From Thelonectria olida (Eukaryota > Ascomycota > Sordariomycetes > Hypocreales > Nectriaceae): 64,000 nt of DNA. A model generated the notes under the pieces. That model saw only the letters and a list, made by a program, of their open reading frames with translations, made no database searches and had not been told where the DNA came from. The stretch spans positions 1,736,001-1,800,000 of the forward strand of contig JAGPYM010000001.1 in assembly GCA_020736575.1 (NCBI GenBank), written 5' to 3'. The position numbers were made by a program, and so were the translations under genes. Within the stretch, counting starts at the first letter, position 1; each line of letters begins with the position of its first letter. Of this stretch, positions 32,466 to 43,884 are shown piece by piece.

Positions 32466-33353
32466 GGTGACACACGATGTCGGAATGGGTGGGTATGAGA
32501 TCTGGAGATGGACCGTATTATACTCTTCTCCCTTGACGAGATGGCGTCAAAGACTAAGGACCGGTGAGTTGTTCCGGTGGTGATGGCGTTCTGTGTGTTG
32601 TGCTGCGGCTGCTATCAGAGGTTGTGCAGGTATTTGTGTGACTCTGTGAGGAATGAAAGCTGAATATCGTTGGCCGAGATGAAGTTCAAGTAGAGTTGAG
32701 ATGCTTCCTAAGCAGAGGGGGAAGGAATGCCGCCATCCTCTCCACTTTTATCGCCAATTCGAACATTCACCTCATGAAGTATAGTGCATACCAACTTGCA
32801 TGGCCAAGACTGGGCGATGAATGCATGAGATATTCAACTGTTGGCTGATTGGCAGGTAGTCATTGAAAGAGTATCTATAGGTGCTTTGTCCTGTGGGAGC
32901 TAGACACGTTGACCCTATGATGGGGGCTATGGTCGTCACCATCTTCTGAGCTGCCATGACGTCTAATTAGGTAGTGAAGGGATGCTCTGGATTGGTTTTG
33001 TGATATGTCATTTGCTGCTCCCATCTCTAACTACTTCAGCCTTCGTTTGAGATCCTTCCTCCTCCACTTCAAAACCGATATACACAAAGCCATTACGTGG
33101 ACGCTCTGGCATAACTTGGCATGGCGTGGCGTGGCATAGCATGTCACGCTGCTCTCCAAATACCAGCACCCATAGTTGCTGCTCGCCTTTTGCATCTCGT
33201 CCTGTAAAGCCCAATCCGTCCTTTCCCTATGCTTCAAGTAAACGCCGGCTAAGTAAAACAATTCACGGCGCAGGGTATCTTCCCTCCATCTCGGCCCTGA
33301 TGCTCCCTCTTGCTTCCACTCCCATTACTGGCCAATCCAATTTTATTCCGCTT
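32466..33353. other. intergenic, upstream of the Nit-type gene
   Basis: About 0.9 kb between two minus-strand genes: Nit promoter at the left, TAF4 3' region at the right. A small GGCGTGGC direct repeat lies at about 33125-33137. No coding sequence is recognised. Confidence 0.5.
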
Positions 33354-35413
33354 TTATTTGGGATTTGATGCGTCCAGAACCAGGTATCCACGCTGGAGTG
33401 CTCGCGCTTCCCGCCCGTCTCGTTCCAGCACAATCACCCAGTCACGCAGCTGGATATTCTTGCCCTTCTCCTTGTCCTCCCTCCATGTACCAAGACGGTT
33501 TCTGCCTTCCGTTGTCATGGCCATGCTCGCCTGGCTTGGTGAAGCTGCCGAACCTCCTGGTCCCTTTCCGGGGCCAGTCGAGCTTCTGGCAGGCGTAGCT
33601 GGCCCACTTCCGCCACGACCAACATTCATCCAGTCATAGGTCTTGCCAGTTTTCTTCTTGCCAAACAGATTCCCTTTGCCGCCCAGTCCAGCAAACATGC
33701 TACTGGTGATGTTCTGGTTGGCATGGCTGTTGGCCTCAGCCGCCTTCATAGCCTGGTTCTTCTTCATCTCCTTTTTGGTAAGCTTCTCTGGCTCAGGGGC
33801 CACGGAACCCGGCGTCCCAGGTGCCACACTACCAGCACGTGAGGTCGTGTTTCCCGATTCCGGAATGCCATCTTTACGGCGTTGACGCGTTCGTAATCGT
33901 GCTTCTTCCCACTCGCGCTCCTGTCGCGCCAACTCACGCATCGTTGTTGTCATGTGGGATGAGATTTTGGGTAGCTTCTTAGGTGGTGGATTATTGCCGA
34001 GACCGGCTGCGTCGCTAGAGCCTGTACAAAATCAGTATGAATCGAAACATCATAGCATCAACCACACTCACGCTTCAACGCGTTCTCGCCATCCCCCTCG
34101 CCACCGTTTACTCCAGATCCGTCCTTTTCGGCATCAATGGGTCCGAGGGGCTCGGCGTTCATCGGCGCAGCGGCAGGAGCCCATTCCTCGGGAACATCGC
34201 CATGTGACGTCTTCTGCCGGTTGACAGCAATCGCGTTGGCATCCTCCACCATCTCGCGTAGTCTGTGCTTCGTCGCAATCGACATCAAAGCAAGCTGATC
34301 AACGAGAAAGGCATCATGGGGAATATAGGAGCCTGTAGTGGAAACCGTGGTTGAGCCTTCCGCAGGTGTGACCTTAACAGTTACCTTTGGTTGTGGAAAC
34401 TGCTCTGGAAGCCTCATTTTGCCCATGGATTGGTTATTGTTTTTTAAATCAAGGTTGAGCATGAGATGATGTTCCCTAGCAATCTTCTCAGCTCGAAGAT
34501 GCAGCATGGCAACCAACAGAAAAGGGTCATTGATCTCCTGAGTCCTCTGCAATGCGAGTCGCATCGATGACTCTGACCAAGCCCGCTCAGCTTGCTGAAG
34601 CATAAACTGCTCCTGAGAGTGATCCAACGTCGGCTGAGCAGGCTGGTTGGCAGGCCCGGCACCATAAAACGTAGCCTTAGGTCCTGGAGGGTGGTGCGCA
34701 AACCCCGTTCGCGCATCGCTGATATCAAAATTGTTCGAGTACAAGTCATTCATGTACTGCTCCTCGGCTCGAAGATCGATGCCAGTACCGGCTAGCGAAT
34801 CGGTGACATCGTACTCATAATCTTTGGTTGGTCGCTCGGCTGGACGTTGAGGAGGTCCCATCGCACCGGGGCCTTGCGCTGGGGCAAGAGGTGGAGTCGA
34901 TGCTGGTGCCATCCTTGCCGATGTGAATTGGGGCAGAGGAGTTGGCAAGTGCGGCGGTTGTGGCATCTGCGACTGCTGCATCTGCGGCGAGGGCTGAGGC
35001 TGTATCGGAGGCGTCGAAAGTGGTCTCGCATCGGGGAGATTCAATCCCGGTGTCGTGTTTCCATTCGTATACGGGGTGGTGTACGCTTGAGGGAGAGCGG
35101 GACTTTGCGCGTAGGCAGGTGACCCGGCAGTCGCTGGAGGCGTCCCAGTGGCCACGGGACTAGCAGCATATGGAGATGTCGCGTACGGCGATTCGGGCTG
35201 GGATGGGGGGCCATCGGTGCGGACTCGTTTGCTGGGAGGGAGGGCGAAACTCGACTGCGATGCGGCGGGCGAGGGCGTATGCTGAGGAGGAGAGAAGGCA
35301 CGCGGCTGAACTTGCGGCTGGGCTTGCGGCTGCACCGGCGGCTGGACCTGAGGCGGGACGTGAACTTGCCCCGGAGGTACCTGCGCGGGCAGATGCGACT
35401 GAGGTTGAGCCAT
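33354..35413 (-). CDS. taf4: TFIID subunit TAF4
   Basis: Exons 35413-34072 and 34021-33354 encode 669 aa; the intron is 50 nt (GTGAGT...GTACAG). The first ~200 residues are Pro/Gln-rich and disordered (repeats of QPQ and VQP), typical of TAF4 activator-contact regions. The conserved TAF4 domain starts near residue 205 (DSLAGTGIDLRAEEQYMNDLY) and continues with RTGFAHHPPGPKATFYG, VDQLALMSIATKHRLREMVEDANAIA, the spliced linker KKLPKISSHMTTTMRELARQEREWEEA, and ends NIQLRDWVIVLERDGREARALQRGYL. TAF4 pairs with TAF12 through a histone fold and is central to TFIID assembly on promoters. It shares a divergent promoter with Ysh1. Confidence 0.92.
34022..34071 (-). other. intron of the TAF4 gene
   Basis: A 50-nt intron, among the shortest in the window, with GTGAGT donor and TTGTACAG acceptor. 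It joins ENALKR to SSDAAGLGNN in frame. Confidence 0.85.
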
Positions 35414-36037
35414 AGCGAAAGTCTAGAGGAGTGATTTTCGAAGAGAAACGGATGGAAGTGAGCTGGAGATAAAGGCTAGTGAGGGCAAGCTCAGCAGGCA
35501 GTAAAGCCTGTCACGGTAATCGTGGCAGCTCCCATCCGACGCGCTCGGCCTCAACAGCCCGTTCGGACGGGTATTTGATGCGACCTGCACGATTGTTTCT
35601 CGGCAGAGGACAACGGGCGCGGCGTCGCAAGATGGAGGCGTTGTGTGTCGTCGTGAAGGCGGAAAAGGTGTTTGCCTGGCGATACCATGATGGAGAGAGC
35701 TTCGGCCTCAGAACGGGTGTCGCGTAGATTTTAAAGTCACGTGAATTTGAGCCGCGCCCCGGTGAATATGGGTTTGGCCGACATTTAGCCGTGGCACTCT
35801 ACGCGTTCAACCTTCCTGCGGAGACTTTAGCTTCTTTGTTCTCGGATGGAGCTGTCTCTTCATTCTTTGTAAACTGCGAAACGTGCGACCATCGCTTGCG
35901 AATCTAATTGCGTATCGCATCTTTACGCAAAGTCCCGGCTGCTATTGCGCGCAGCTCAAGGGACTACCGAACTAACCCTAGGGAATCGAATTGCAACCGA
36001 TGAGACTGGCCTCTCAACGGTAGGTGCCTGCGCGACC
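35414..36037. promoter_or_regulatory. bidirectional TAF4/YSH1 promoter region
   Basis: 624 bp separate the two divergent start codons. It contains a palindromic TCACGTGA (35737-35744), the type of site bound by bHLH factors such as Cbf1 or Pho4. A CTAACCCTAG stretch near 35974-35983 resembles 1.5 telomere repeats but may be chance. Confidence 0.5.
35737..35744. promoter_or_regulatory. TCACGTGA E-box
   Basis: An 8-bp palindrome between the divergent TAF4 and YSH1 genes. The same octamer occurs upstream of VPH1 (42048-42055). Binding is inferred from the known specificity of fungal bHLH proteins. Confidence 0.45.
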
Positions 36038-38930
36038 ATGACCTCCAAGCGAAAGGCGTCCGCAATGAATGCGGCGGCCGTGGAGGAGCCTGTAGACCCC
36101 TCCGACGAACTCATGTTCCTCTGTCTGGGAGGTGGGAACGAAGTCGGTCGATCATGTCACATCATCCAGTACAAGGGAAAGACAGTCATGGTAAGCGGCC
36201 AAGATGCACCCAAGCTCTTCGACGAACTCGTCTAATTGCCATTGCCAGCTCGACGCAGGTCAGCATCCCGCCTACGATGGCTTAGCCGCTCTCCCATTCT
36301 ACGACGACTTCGATCTTAGCACCGTCGATGTGCTCCTAATCAGCCAGTAAGCGCTCCCTCCCTTCCCCGACGACGCAGACAGGACAGAGTGGTGGACAAC
36401 ATTGGTGATCTTGCGATGGACGGACAGTACTTCCCCTGCTCAAAGCTTTGCTCGTGTGATATCTTTCCATCCTGTATGCCAGATGAATACAATTCAATTT
36501 CCCATTTACCCACGTCTCTCGTTGCTGTCCTGTGATGCCGTCCTGTCCCGAGATCATATCGCCCAGCCTCGGCCCAATACTCGCATTGAGAAGACCATGG
36601 CTAACTTGTAATAGTTTCCACGTCGACCACGCAGCCTCTTTGCCATACGTACTTGCGAAGACCAACTTCCGTGGGCGTGTCTTCATGACCCATCCCACCA
36701 AGGCCATTTACAAGTGGCTCATCCAGGACAGTGTTCGAGTGGGCAACACATCTTCGAATCCCACGTCTCAGCCAGTATACACGGAGCAAGACCATCTCAA
36801 TACCTTTCCTCAGATCGAGGCCATTGATTATCACACGACTCATACCATCTCCTCGATCCGAATCACACCTTATCCCGCTGGCCATGTGCTCGGCGCGGCC
36901 ATGTTCCTCATTGAGATTGCCGGCCTCAACATCTTCTTCACTGGCGATTACTCCCGAGAACAAGATCGGCATCTTGTTTCCGCCGAGGTTCCCAAAGGTG
37001 TTAAAATTGATGTCCTTATCACCGAATCAACCTATGGCATCGCGTCCCATGTACCTCGTCTTGAGAGGGAACAGGCTCTCATGAAGTCGATTACTTCGAT
37101 TCTCAACCGCGGCGGCCGCGTTCTCATGCCCGTGTTCGCTCTTGGACGTGCTCAAGAACTCCTCCTCATTCTGGACGAATACTGGGGCAAGCATTCCGAC
37201 TTTCAGAGATATCCCATCTACTACGCGAGTAACTTGGCACGAAAATGTATGCTTGTGTACCAGACATACGTGGGTGCAATGAACGACAATATCAAGCGCC
37301 TCTTCCGAGAGCGAATGGCTGAGGCGGAAGCCTCCGGAGATGGAGCTGGTAAAGGCGGACCTTGGGACTTCAAGTTTATCCGCTCGCTCAAGAACCTCGA
37401 CCGTTTTGACGACGTGGGCGGTTGCGTTATGCTTGCCAGTCCCGGTATGCTCCAGAACGGTGTGAGCAGAGAGCTCTTGGAGCGATGGGCGCCCAGCGAA
37501 AAGAACGGCGTAATCATCACCGGTTACAGCGTCGAGGGCACCATGGCCAAACAGATCATGCAGGAACCGGACCAGATCCAGGCCGTCATGTCGCGCAGCA
37601 TGGCCGGCGCCAGGCGTGTCCCCGGCGGCGACGGTGAGAAGGTCCTCATCCCGCGACGCTGCAGTGTTGCCGAGTACTCTTTTGCCGCCCATGTCGATGG
37701 TGTCGAAAATCGCGAGTTCATAGAAGAGGTGGCAGCTCCAGTTGTGGTACGTTAAATAGCCCGTTGACCTGTGTTTGTTTGTGTACCATCAGAACTGACT
37801 TTCTCCCTGTTTAGATCCTCGTGCACGGCGAGCAACACAACATGATGCGCCTGAAGTCCAAACTTCTCTCCCTTAACGCCAGTAAGACAACAAAAGTCAA
37901 GGTTTTCTCTCCGCGCAACTGCGAGGAACTTCGCATTCCCTTCAAAGCCGACAAGACAGCCAAGGTTGTCGGAAAGCTCGCTTCGATCCAACCACCCAAG
38001 GAGATTGCCGGCGATTTAGAGACTTCAGCGCCCCTTGTCACCGGTGTTCTTGTGCAGAACGACTTCAAGCTCTCACTTATGGCACCTGAGGATCTGCGCG
38101 AGTACGCAGGTCTCAACACAACCACCATTACGTGCAAGCAGCGCCTCACCCTCAGTGCCGCCGGCGTGGACCTCGTCCGCTGGGCGCTGGAGGGCACCTT
38201 TGGCACAATCGAAGAGCTTCCTGAGATGCGCCGCGGCAACAAGGGCCATACCAACGGCGACGACGCCGAGATGGACGAAGAGGAAGACTACAAACCTGAA
38301 GAAGCAGATGAGGAAGTCGCCAACCTCGTGGCAGCATATCTCGTCATGGGCTGCGTCACGGTGCGCTACCGCACTAACGGCGAAATCGAGCTCGAGTGGG
38401 AGGGTAACATGCTCAACGACGGCATCGCAGACTCGGTCATGGCCGTTCTCTTCTCCGTCGAGAGTTCTCCCGCCGCTGTGAAGCGCTCCTCGGCCAAACA
38501 CTCGCACAACCACGAGCTCCCCGCCAAGAACCCGCATCGCACCCCTACCCCCGAGGAGCGCCTAGAGCGCCTCCTCTGGTTCCTCGAGGCGCAGTTCGGC
38601 CAGGACAACGTCGCTCCCGTCGCCACCCCGAAGCTCCCACCACTGGTCAAGGACGAGACGGCAGCTAAGGAGGAGCCTGAAGACGAGGACGCCATGAAGG
38701 TAGAAAACGATGAGGCGAATGCAGAACTAGAAGAGCGGCAGCAAAAGGAGATTGCACGACTGCACAAGATTGGCATTCCCGTGCCAGGTGTTTCAATCAA
38801 GGTGGATAGAATGTCGGCCACGGTGTGGTTAGAGGACCTTGAGGTGGAGTGTAGTAACAAGATCTTTGCCGACAGGGTGAGGGCTGTGGTTGAAAGAGCG
38901 GTTGAGGTTACAGCTCCTCTTTGGGGTTGA
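36038..38930 (+). CDS. YSH1: Ysh1/CPSF73 pre-mRNA 3'-end processing endonuclease
   Basis: Four exons (36038-36190, 36249-36346, 36615-37746, 37815-38930) encode 832 aa. The metallo-beta-lactamase core starts [16 protein letters not shown]. The zinc signature His84-x-His-x-Asp-His89 (HFHVDH) is built across the second splice. [19 protein letters not shown] and ITESTYG follow. The beta-CASP domain contains [25 protein letters not shown] and [12 protein letters not shown]; the core closes with [15 protein letters not shown]. The C-terminal part (residues ~480-832) is the CPSF73-100_C region with an acidic insert. This enzyme cuts pre-mRNA before polyadenylation in the nuclear cleavage and polyadenylation factor. 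Introns are 58, 268 and 68 nt. A slightly longer N-terminus in the same frame has no better ATG. Confidence 0.96.
36347..36614 (+). other. 268-nt intron 2 of YSH1
   Basis: Donor GTAAGC, branch CTAAC at 36601 and acceptor AATAG. It splits the His codon of the catalytic HFHVDH motif. It is about five times the usual intron length here and contains an ATG (36535) in frame with exon 3. Confidence 0.8.
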
Positions 38931-39147
38931 AAGCTGAAGTAGAGAAACAAAATATCATTATATCACGGTGTAGGTAGTTTTTCCATTAGCTTTCACACAG
39001 CAGTAGAGGCGTCGGTCTCGCTCCAAGCTAGTAATTCTAAATAAGGATGCGTTGTGTTACGACCTATCATACAACAAAGGAACAGCGCAATCTACTGAAA
39101 CAATTGGATATGCCATCCGAGAACCCGACCAATATCACCTCGCCATA
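38931..39147. other. short convergent intergenic region
   Basis: 217 bp between the YSH1 and VPH1 stop codons; presumably overlapping 3' untranslated regions. Confidence 0.6.
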
Positions 39148-41952
39148 TTATCCCAAGTAATCCTTCAGGTCTTCCGACTCTTCCAGCAGAGTGTTGAACG
39201 AGAAAGGCACGAAAGGCCAACCCGCAAACTCGGCAAACTTTGAGAACGACTCAACCCACGCCAATCTGAGAGAGTGCAACATGGCGCTGGTACCCTCCAT
39301 GCACACCAAAATGGCAATCGCTATCGCTAGTGTTAGAACACGCACGTAGGCAGGTGTTTAGATGAGGAGACTCACTCAAGAAGAACCACATGGCGAAGCA
39401 AACAACAATCATGATGACACCCAAGACACCAGGGGTTGCCAGGGCGGGTCCGATAGTCATGCTCCAGAGCACGACACTCAGCTGCTGATGGGCTAAAGAC
39501 AATGCCCAGAGACGCAGATAGGAAGCAGTGTGGGAAACACAGTTCAGACAGAACTCTGCAAAATTGTTAGTCAACTCACAACGCATCATCTTTGGTGCAA
39601 CTTACCAATGGTGTGAATGACTTGGTGAATCATCTCCTCACTGAACTCGAATTCTTCATGCTCCTCGTCAATGTTCTGGGAGATCATAGCAACACCCTCT
39701 TCATCGTCATCAAAGCTTTGACCGTGACCGTTGCCGTTGCCATTGCCCTGGCCCTCATCGTCATCGCCATCCAGGGCACTAACGCGGGAATTTTCGCCAA
39801 TACTACGGTAGCCCTTACCGCGGGCCCTGTTGTGCTCCCATCTGAGATAGCACGGCTTGAGGAACAGGAGAATGGGTACCTGAACAAATGCCAGCAGCAG
39901 AAGAATAATCTGAACAGTGGCTTGTCCGGGGTACAGTTGCTCGTCCAGAGTACCAGGCTGCAAGAACATGTAAATCAACATGTTGAGTAAACCAGGAGGC
40001 TGGCGCTCAGTGCCAATCCAATCCACCGACCACTTGTAAATGATGCAAACGACGAGGTAGCCGAAAATGGATTGGAAGAAGATCATGCCAGGAACAAAGT
40101 TGCCCCAGATATTGATGGGCTTCTTGAAGTAGCGAGCGTTAATGAACGAGAAGCAAAGCGAGTAAGTCATGTGAGCCCAACCAAGAATGATACTCATCTT
40201 CATCTTGTAACTGTTGCTGAAGAGGAGATCATTCTCAGTACCGTGCCAAGCGTAGTCGAGACCGAAGGGGTATCGGTAACCCTTATCGTTAAGAGTGGCA
40301 ATGACGGCAGTTGAGTTGGTCCAGCCATCCGGCTTCTTATACTCCCAGGCGCTGGGGAAGAGAGTCATCGACTTGGAGAAGACATCGTTGTAGATAAGAC
40401 CAGTGAAACAGGAGAAGACGGCCATGGCAAGAGCAATGTATCGACCATAGAACATCATGGCGAAGAGCTCAAAAGTAACCTTCTTGAGTGATTTCTCCCA
40501 ATAGATCATGGCAAGCGCAGCCGACAACATGATGATGGCGTGTCCGAAATCACCAAACATGACGGCGAACAAGAAAGGGAAGGTGACGAAGACGGGGATT
40601 GCCGGGTTAACCTCCTGGTAGGTGGCAGTACCGTAGGCATTGACAATGGTCTGGAAGCCTTCCGTGTACTTGTTGGTCTTCAGGTAGGTAGGTGGTTTCT
40701 TATTGGTCTGGATCTTATTGATGATGGAAGGAACCGAGAGGCCAGCTCGGTTAGTAACATCCTGGAGAGTTGTCCTAATAAGAGGCAAGTCGTTGGTAGG
40801 GACCCAGGCCTCGGCAATGAGTGTACGACGGGCACTGTCATATGAGAAGTTGTTGAGCGTGTTATAAACAGCCTTCTCCTTGGCAACAAGTACCATCCAA
40901 GCGGACAGGGACTGAGAGATCTGGTTGAGCTCGGCCTGAAGAGTCGCTTGTGTGTTGTTCAGAACGTTCTGAACATCGTTGAGTCGGTTGTTGACTTCAT
41001 GGATCTGGTCACGTCGAAGATCGCTGTTTTCGTCGACGTTGTAGACCTCGGCACCCATAGATTCGGAAATCTTGCGGATCTTGGCAAGAATTTCCTTGCC
41101 GTGGGCAAAGATGACAAAAACGTTCTTGTTGATGGCCTCGTTGTTGGTGGGGTCGATCAGTGGCTCAGGAATCTCGGACTGGTTCATGTACAAGTTGCCA
41201 CGGAGAGTTCGCCAAAGAATACGTTCGAACGCAGCAACTCTGTCCCTAGCAATGACACCAGCAACGAATCCGATGTTCATTCCGGAGAATGATCTTTCGA
41301 CGTCCGGAGCTCCGTGATGCTGTTCCACATCGGAGAGCAGGGGGGCATCGTCGTCGTCGGTTGAAGCTCTAATTTCTTCGACGTTTCCGTGAGCACGGTC
41401 GAAGAAGCTGCCAGCTTCGCGCAGAACCCAACGCCATTCAGTCAGATCGCCCTCGCGCTTCTTCAGGGTCTCGTAGCTTTCGTTAAGGGCGGAGACTCTC
41501 TGCTCAAGCTTCTGGCTTCGTTCGGCGAGCTCGTCGATTTCGGAAGTAGAAGGCGATGCGAGCCTCTCGATATCGAGGTCCAGCTTTCGGAGCGGGATGC
41601 CAATCTTCTCCATCTGCGCATAGAAGTATCCTGATCAATTGTTAGAAAGAACTTGTTGGTGGTTGCCTAGTGGTGACGTACGCAGCTGTCGTTCAACGTT
41701 ATCGAGTCGTCGGATCTCCTGGGTAAAGGTTCGCTGGAAGGCGCTGACATCTTCATTCAACTGGAAAGCGAAGAACGCGTTAGTTGACGGCTCGAAGTGA
41801 TAATTGATGACGACTTCACTTACGTCGCGGAATTGGCAGAGGCCCAGCTCGCCGAGGGCCGTAACGACCTCGCGACCGATCTCATTGGAGACATAGAGCT
41901 GGACCATGCTCATGTCCGCCGAGCGGAACGGGGTGTCCTGTTTGGGAGCCAT
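39148..41952 (-). CDS. VPH1: V-type proton ATPase subunit a (Vph1)
   Basis: Five exons (41952-41824, 41760-41682, 41630-39606, 39555-39376, 39326-39148) encode 863 aa; introns are 63, 51, 50 and 49 nt. The start [29 protein letters not shown] is diagnostic. The cytosolic half (to ~residue 410) contains the [15 protein letters not shown] block and coiled coils. The membrane half carries [27 protein letters not shown] and [16 protein letters not shown], whose Arg759 corresponds to the proton-channel arginine of yeast Vph1. The end [23 protein letters not shown] is conserved. The subunit forms the proton half-channels of the vacuolar pump and binds the rotor ring. A TCACGTGA site lies about 97 bp upstream of the start. 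Confidence 0.97.
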
Positions 41953-42047
41953 GGTGATGCAGTTGAAGCACCAGGACTCGAATTGTCGTTGTGTTGGAGC
42001 TTACCAGGGAGCAAGCCAAAGGCCTGGCCACATAGAGGAAGGGAGCT

Positions 42048-42055
42048 TCACGTGA
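42048..42055. promoter_or_regulatory. TCACGTGA site upstream of VPH1
   Basis: This palindromic octamer lies about 0.1 kb before the V-ATPase start codon. In animals, GTCACGTGAC elements bound by TFEB-type bHLH factors control V-ATPase genes; a comparable role in this fungus is only inferred. Confidence 0.4.
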
Positions 42056-43884
42056 CTAATCACACTGGAACATAATTTATCCGGCGCCACTGCATGATGA
42101 CATCGTGGCTGGCGCTCCCAAAAGCGGGTGCCTAAAAATAGACTTCGACCAACGATGGGAGCTAACCTGGAGGCTGTCACGAACGACGAACATTGAAATC
42201 GAGCTCGAGTAAAAATGTGATACGACTCATAAAGAAAGGGTGCCTGGCGATAGGCCCAAAATGCTAATGTATTTGGCCAATTTCGAGCATTTTCTACCGA
42301 GCACATCACGACTCTCGGTCTAGTGGCAGAGGTCGCGTTAAAACAGCTCACAGGTATCAGTATTTGCAACTCCTGCCCCCCAAAATTGGGACATAGTTAA
42401 TCTCCTGGTTATCAAAAGGGACCCCCCACAAGCAAACTGAACAACTTTTCATCACCGCAGATACTCAATATCACTGAGTCGAACTGTAAAATACCAAAAC
42501 CTGCCGCTTTCGAAGAACTAGGCTTCAAGGCCGGACCCCAAACTCAGCATGAACGAAGATCGAATAAAGACAGACTGAATAAGTATGACAAATATAGGTG
42601 TATTTAACGGGTTACCCAGCATGACCAAAACGAGAAAAGAGGAAACTTATGCTTAAGGAGGGAAGAGAAAAGAGGAAAGCCAAGGCCACGGATCAAGCAC
42701 AACACACAACCGGACATGCACCTCCAAGACTTATCAGTGTCGCTCACATTTCCCCATCATTTCCTCCGCATTTTGGTACAGATTTCAAATTCCACGGATA
42801 TTGAATCCCACCAGGGGCGAGCGGGCGCTTGTCGTACACACCCTTCACCGACTGAACCATCCCGTTGATCACTGTTAGTGTCAGCCATATGGCACGCGGT
42901 GATACGTTGCATTCAGCTCGAAGAAGCAGGTATCTCATCTCCGAGGAGGAAGAACAAATGACGCAAAGGGACGCCCATCTCAGACGTGGCGCAACTTGGC
43001 CTTGAAAGTGAGGCGATCCTCGACCTCCGATGTCGAAGATTGAGGAGGAAGAGGCGTGTAAGTCGTTTGGGGGGTATTCATCGGAATTGTCCGGGCTCGA
43101 CTCGGTCACCGAAAAGATCCCGGGCCGCTCACATCGGATTTAGATATAGTTGCCTCGTCAAGGGGCTGTTGCAAGGCAAGTGGCTGGCTAGAGTTGGAAG
43201 GGGTTGAGTTGTCACAGTCAACTGTTTGACACACCAACAGACCACTCACAGGGCCTACTGATTGATAAGATTCATCTATTGGAGGTGACCACCGATGATA
43301 GGCCAAGTGTCGAATTGCTAGTTGCTGCCAAAAGAGCCTTGCAGCGAGCCAATGACAGCAACTGCATAGGCCAAGTTGGGACAAGAAATAGATAAGGTAG
43401 CGATTATGTCGACAAAACACTATTATTCCCCAGACCTTCCAGCTATAAAGCACCAATAAGACACGAGGACTCCACCTCCTAGGCCTGTCAGTCGTCCGGG
43501 TACCTTGCCGATGTAGGAATCTTGGAGAGGGCTGGTGTACCCTGCATGTCGGTGTACTCAGGACTTCACAATGCAAACCAAGACTATCGGACGAGCTCAT
43601 GAATGTCATTATTGATGTATGTACAATTTTTTTGCGATCGTTATCCTCATAATGCTAAAATGCTAAACACTGTCTTCTGAATCAAACGACTTTTTGTCTT
43701 TTTCGCCAACCTAAGTGTTCTCAACGCTGTACGCCCTTTTGGATATTGTAACCCCCAATCCGATGCAACTTACCCAGACCAACAGGAAACCTGGGCCGAA
43801 AAAGACGCCGAAATAGGAAAATGAGTAGAGTTGAAAAGAGATCAACAAACGCTCCAATCGTCAAAATAATAGCGGCTCGGGCGT
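42056..43884. other. intergenic region, no gene recognised
   Basis: About 1.8 kb between two minus-strand genes. It contains the VPH1 promoter on the left and the F-box gene 3' region on the right. A 167-codon ATG-initiated frame on the minus strand (43609-43106) has unusually high Trp/Cys/His content, no family match and no splice support, so I do not annotate it. Confidence 0.5.

Noticed and set aside
35974..35983. CTAACCCTAG as a possible telomerase RNA template
   Set aside because: Only about 1.5 repeats, lying in the short TAF4/YSH1 promoter with no room for a 2-kb telomerase RNA and no further supporting structure visible.
43106..43609. A 167-codon ATG-initiated minus-strand frame
   Set aside because: Composition very rich in Trp, Cys and His, unlike the fungal proteins here; no homologue recognised and no promoter features.
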